Source: Drosophila pseudoobscura (Eukaryota; Arthropoda; Insecta; Diptera; Drosophilidae). Taken from it: a DNA stretch of 64,000 nucleotides. The notes beneath the pieces were generated by a model. It searched no databases. It worked only from the letters and a program-made list of their open reading frames with translations, and was not told the DNA's origin. How positions within the stretch are numbered: position 1 is the stretch's first letter; each line of letters starts with the position of its first letter. Below are positions 60,001 to 64,000 of the stretch, piece after piece. A program made the position numbers and the translations under genes. The stretch is taken from positions 7,440,001 through 7,504,000 of the forward strand of contig NC_046683.1 of the NCBI RefSeq assembly GCF_009870125.1, read 5' to 3'.

Positions 60001-61512
60001 ATGAATGAGAAATCGTTGTAACGGCGCGACAGCTCATCGGTTGGGAATCACCCAAAACCACAAAACCACATCTCCTTAGACCCAATTTACAAGTATTTTT
60101 CATTGAAGAATATACATGTTAAATGGATGTTTCTATCCACTACAGCATTCACTGTAAATCCTTTCGATTTCGCACATATCTCACATAATTTCTCGATGTT
60201 TCTATCCATCTCTCTCTCTCCCTCTGCCTCTCTTTCTTGTGATATCGTTCAGTCTCCCTTTCGGTGAATACCTGTGCAATGACGCACCAGTGGGGCGATG
60301 CTCCAAAAGAAAATACCCGCTAAAACACCTGCAAAAGCAACAGAGCAAGAAAACAACAACAACACACATTCCAACGAACGCAAAACGCATTTTATAATTA
60401 AAAAACGTGCTTAATTTTGTAATCGGTTGATTGTGCAGTCAATGTCTCCGCCGCCTCACACCACCTCCGATCGACGACAGGGGGGGCTCTTAGGGGGGGG
60501 TCTTACTCTCTCCATCTCCATCAGCACCGCTCTGTTCTCTCGCTTGTTGTTCGCCACTCGGCACAGCGGAATATCAACAGCTGATAAGAGACGCCAACGC
60601 AAGCGTTTGCCAAGATATTTCCCTCACATTCGATAGAGTTATAAACAGATCTTTTATCATGATATCATCCTCATTCGTAAGGAACATAAGGGATAGTAGT
60701 TGAATGGCGTGACATGACTTCATAGATTTATCGCTGAGGCAAGCTTTTTTCCCCCCTTTTCAATCAGGTTAAGGTCTGCCTTCCAATTGGGGCATTAAAC
60801 GGAAATTTTTGATAGTTAAACCTTTTGAAAGATTCTCTTGCCTATAATTTAATTGAATTTACTTTAATTTAAAGCAGCTTTACGCCTTAATAATGGTAGC
60901 GGCTAACATTTAGAGACATATAAATGTTATTCGCAGCAATTCCTATTCAATTTCACTTCGAATCGGATCAACTTCAATGTACAGTTGAACTTCCATAAGT
61001 CTAACCACTATTAGGGGCTGAAGATTCGATTTTTGGTATTTGTTTGGTATTTTCAAGAAAAAGAGATTCCAGTTGATTCAAAGCTTCAAATAGATCAATT
61101 CCAAATTCAATTAAAAGTTTTAAAGACGTATTCTACATCATCCTTAAAGGGCTGATGAATAATTTCCTCAACCGAAATTTCATCGCTAAATCGGTTGCAC
61201 TAATTCAGAGTTACACTGTTTAAAATAAGGTCTTCCTCTGTAGTTCCTACAGATGTTACTGCGATCCTAGTGTGATGTTAAAACCCCACTGTCCACCTCA
61301 ATATAATCCTGAAGAGTAGCTCCGGGAGTTATTTTATTTACTCTTAACTTTAGATTAGAGTAAATTCAATTAAAATAAAAGCAAGAGTATACGAGGAACA
61401 CGACTTAAATTAAATTCAAAGAACACAAAGCTGGGGTAAATGATAGGTAAATGTTTACGTTTGTATTGACACTGGATATCAAATATTTTTGTCTGGGTTA
61501 TGTGATTATTTG

Positions 61513-61522
61513 AACAGCTGTT
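61513..61522. promoter_or_regulatory. E-box (Motif 5) site
   Basis: AACAGCTGTT matches promoter Motif 5 (AWCAGCTGTT) exactly and is palindromic. It lies about 370 bases upstream of the candidate small ORF. Confidence 0.4.
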
Positions 61523-61827
61523 TTTTGATTCAACAGGTGTTTTAAAGTAGTATAATGAGCAAATATGCGAGGGAACGATAGAATAACAATGTGATCAACT
61601 ATCAACATTTACATTCATAGGCGGATGGCATTCGCAACGAATGTGGCCGCTCACTTATGGGAAACAGAGGTATGAGACTTGGTGACCCATATGCAGCTCG
61701 AATCGAATGCCTTGAAATTATTAAACGAAATTAAGTTTAGAACGTGACGGCTTGTTAAGAAACGTAAACCGAAAATTTTCAACTAGAAACGTGATATTTT
61801 CGTGTAATAAAAATTAATTGCGCACAC

Positions 61828-61837
61828 ATCAGCTGTT
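61828..61837. promoter_or_regulatory. E-box (Motif 5) site just upstream of the small ORF
   Basis: ATCAGCTGTT matches Motif 5 exactly and lies 44 bases before ATG 61881. It is followed by TTTTCTCGCAG, which also resembles a splice acceptor, so the small ORF could begin after either a start site or a splice junction. Confidence 0.4.
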
Positions 61838-61880
61838 TTCTCGCAGAGTAGCGATATTCTACGCAATTAATTGTAATAAA

Positions 61881-62039
61881 ATGTTCCTTAAAATGTATTC
61901 TGGAACAACAACCTTTCAGGGTTTCACTCCTTTGAAAGATTACCGTTATTATCACTTCCTACCCATTAAAGAGCGCAGAAGAGAAGAATTGAAATTAAAT
62001 GAAACGGAGAATGAGAATGAGAAAAAAGGAATGTCATAA
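61881..62039 (+). CDS. Candidate small protein, 52 residues, unknown function
   Basis: ATG at 61881 to TAA at 62037-62039. The product is compositionally balanced in its first half (MYSGTTTFQGFTPLKDYRYY) and basic then acidic at the end (KERRREELKLNETENENEKK). There is no signal peptide, membrane segment or family I recognise. Its composition differs from the many repeat-driven ORFs around it, and exact Motif 5 E-boxes lie at 61513 and 61828. Codon use is not strongly biased, so chance remains possible. Confidence 0.3.
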   Translation: MFLKMYSGTTTFQGFTPLKDYRYYHFLPIKERRREELKLNETENENEKKGMS

Positions 62040-64000
62040 TGAATCACACAGGTGTGCGTGTGCGTGTGTATGAGAGAGCGAGTGAGCAATACACGGCAAC
62101 AAAAGCTACAAAAAAAGCTGCAGCAGCTTTGGCGTTGGCTTACGGCTCTCCCATATCAATCGGTATTTGATTAACGGGTTCTGTTTCGCTTCCCGTTCCC
62201 CCGCAAGAAAGGAAAGGGGGAAGTGAAGAGTAGAAGACAAGAAAACAATGGAAACTGCAGCAGCAGCAGCAGCAGCCCGGGCTGTGATATCAGTAGAGAG
62301 TGCGTGCGTGTGTGTGCGTGTCTGTTTATGTCTCATGATTGCACAAAACAAATAAACAGTTAAGGGAGTGACTCCACCTCCATGCACCTCCCGTACCACC
62401 TGTACCAGCAGGTACTTCTACATATATGTAAAACATAGAGCAAGTCTTTAGCTCTCTACAACTCCCCTCTCTCTCTCTCTCTCTCTCTCTCGCTCTCTTT
62501 TTCTGTGAAACTCCTGCTTTTGCGGGCACCGTAACAATGCGAGCTTCAACGCTATTTTTAGTGATCGCAGAAGCTTGCATTCGCGCTTTTGCACTCTCAC
62601 TCTCACTCGCTCTTGCTCATTGGGTTATTTATCTCCTTTCCTGTGCTGCTGTTTGTGGCCTCTCTTTGGTCTGTACTTGATTTATCCCCTTCAACGTCTA
62701 CTTCTACTTCTTCTTGTTCGTAATAAACACCCGGTACGGTGGGGGACAACTGCTACCCTATATGTTATAGGGTAACCAGTCGATCTTGCCTGTATGAACA
62801 GTTGATAATTTATCATAAATTAAATTTTAAAGATATAAAGCTATCTAAAGACGACTGATATTCTGCGAAAAATCATCATGGTTGAATAAATATTACAGCT
62901 AGAATAATTACCTCTTTTTGGAGCTGAAACAGCCATTTGTTTCATGTGAAATTCTTGTCAGAACTTTACCAATTCCTTAATTATGCCATTATTTTGCACA
63001 GCATTTTCTGAGTAGCAAGTATCCTATAGTCCGCATATCGAATATTCCATTCCGATCTGTTGTTCTTTTTTTTTTGCTTCATAGGGGAGCCAATTTGTCT
63101 CGCTGGCATTCTGTTGCTGTTTTGTTTTGCATTTTTATGAATGAATGGCAAATCACTGACTCTTTCTATTTAATATGTACATATGTATGTATGTACATAT
63201 ATTGTGTCGTACGTATTTTTGTTAGGCTGATAAACCGCCTTGAGCCAACCAAAACAAATACCAACAACATATCATTATCGGGGGGTATGCACACTCGTCG
63301 TACGAGAGTTTTATTATGTTATCGACAGCAGAGCTGAAAGGGAAACGCGAACGCGAACGCGAACTGACCTATAATAAGAATTTTCATATTTGAGCAGCCC
63401 ACAGAGGACAGAAGGGGAGGCTCCAAAGCAGCGGTGGGGGCTGGCGCGCAGGGCCTTCCATTGCAATCATGGCATAAAAGGGAGAGAGAGGAGAGAATAC
63501 ATAATAATAATAATAAAATGCAATTTCACGAAAACACAAAACCAAAGAAATAACAGAACCGCAGCATTGAATACTCTTTAAGATCCGATGGTTCTTGCTT
63601 TCTATAACCGATAAATATAAAACCGATCTTCAATACGATCTCACTTTTCTGTCAGAGTAACGAGATAGTTATAAGCAGAGGCTAGTATTTTATGATCTCC
63701 TGTTAAAGAAATTTGTACTACCCGCATGTAGGGTAACCACAAAAAACGGGTACGATTGCCAGTGTATCTGATGGATTAAAGATTACTACCTCTATACCAA
63801 GGAAAGGAAATATTTAATTCCAATCACACTTGGGGCTCGCCCATGAAGGTCCCAAAAAGACAGACAGGAAATCGAATGGGATATTTCCTCCTTCCACCTG
63901 TTGAAAATCCTGTTTGCTTAATGGCTACAATTTTCTTTCTCTGATTTATGACTCAAGAAAAGGCTCTGCTGTGTAATAAAAGAAGCAAACAAATAAACGG
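62040..64000. other. Non-coding right edge with CT/CAG repeats
   Basis: No gene is supported. Contents include a (GCA)n run (62258-62276), a CT microsatellite (62466-62492), AT-rich DNA (62800-63030), tandem GCGAAC hexamers (63345-63362) and an ATA/AAT triplet run (63503-63518). Short ORFs lack family features. Confidence 0.5.
62466..62492. repeat. (CT)n microsatellite
   Basis: About thirteen tandem CT dinucleotides in non-coding DNA; on the minus strand this is a GAGA run. Confidence 0.9.

Larger units (their letters stand above)
56668..61600. other. Non-coding spacer downstream of the zinc-finger gene
   Basis: No coding region is supported. It contains a hairpin (56998-57049), GTAACA-type hexamer repeats (57165-57205 and 57405-57472), a possible non-coding exon ending at a consensus donor near 57792 (CAGTAAGT), a GCATGCGCATGC palindrome near 59053, a dispersed-family copy (59686-59716) and CT microsatellites near 60210. 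AATAAA occurs at 57547 and 57680, but assigning either to the zinc-finger transcript is uncertain. Confidence 0.5.

Noticed and set aside
1..64000. Intact transposable element
   Set aside because: No transposase, reverse transcriptase or integrase motif and no paired long terminal repeats or terminal inverted repeats were seen. Only small repeats of unclear origin are present.
1..64000. tRNA, rRNA or snRNA genes
   Set aside because: I found no cloverleaf with A and B boxes and no recognisable rRNA or snRNA core by eye; a covariance-model scan (tRNAscan-SE, Infernal) would settle this.

Overview
The window reads as Drosophila genomic DNA. Coding exons are split by short GT-AG introns of 50-350 bases, promoters carry Drosophila core-promoter motifs, and the non-coding DNA is rich in CAG/CAA, GA/CT and AT simple repeats. 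Four genes match the Drosophila X-linked (Muller A) cluster known in D. melanogaster as CG7378, CG7349 (SdhBL), CG7358 (flacc/xio) and CG7332 (MINDY-3). The repeat-rich spacers and diverged protein tails suggest a species outside the melanogaster subgroup, perhaps of the obscura group. The species call is inference; the gene calls rest on protein motifs read directly.

Layout. Positions 1-22.5 kb hold no gene I can support. They contain a 41-bp minisatellite packed with GAGAGAGAG (1.56-2.09 kb), further tandem repeats (0.8, 9.1-9.4, 15.0-15.4 and 18.8 kb) and two AT-rich tracts built from GTATTTTT motifs (3.0-3.35 and 7.55-8.08 kb). A four-exon minus-strand dual-specificity phosphatase of the VHR/DUSP3 type lies at 23.7-25.1 kb, next to a 30-bp minisatellite (25.35-26.12 kb). 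From 26.1 to 36.5 kb is non-coding. A ~143-bp tandem array (36.5-37.5 kb) then runs up to the stop codon of an intronless minus-strand succinate dehydrogenase iron-sulfur subunit paralogue (37.6-38.7 kb). After a 5.7 kb spacer ending in diverged repeats comes plus-strand flacc (44.7-48.6 kb), with a textbook Motif 6 + Motif 1 promoter. MINDY-3 deubiquitinase (minus, six coding exons, 51.75-55.06 kb) converges on flacc and diverges from an intronless nine-finger C2H2 protein (plus, 55.6-56.7 kb). The last 7.3 kb holds no recognised gene, only one candidate 52-residue small ORF at 61.9 kb.

Function. The genes do not form a pathway. They are an m6A-writer subunit, a mitochondrial complex II subunit paralogue, a K48-type deubiquitinase, a protein phosphatase and a zinc-finger DNA-binding protein, arranged as ordinary Drosophila neighbours. 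The best leads beyond annotation are: (i) a 50-codon in-frame coding-like extension after the flacc TGA; (ii) a dispersed short sequence family (core TTCGCTTAKGGGAACATTT) with at least ten copies across the window; (iii) the GAGA minisatellite as a possible X-chromosome dosage-compensation entry site; (iv) the proline-rich insertion in the SdhB paralogue; (v) repeated SUMO-type motifs in flacc; and (vi) the small ORF at 61.9 kb.
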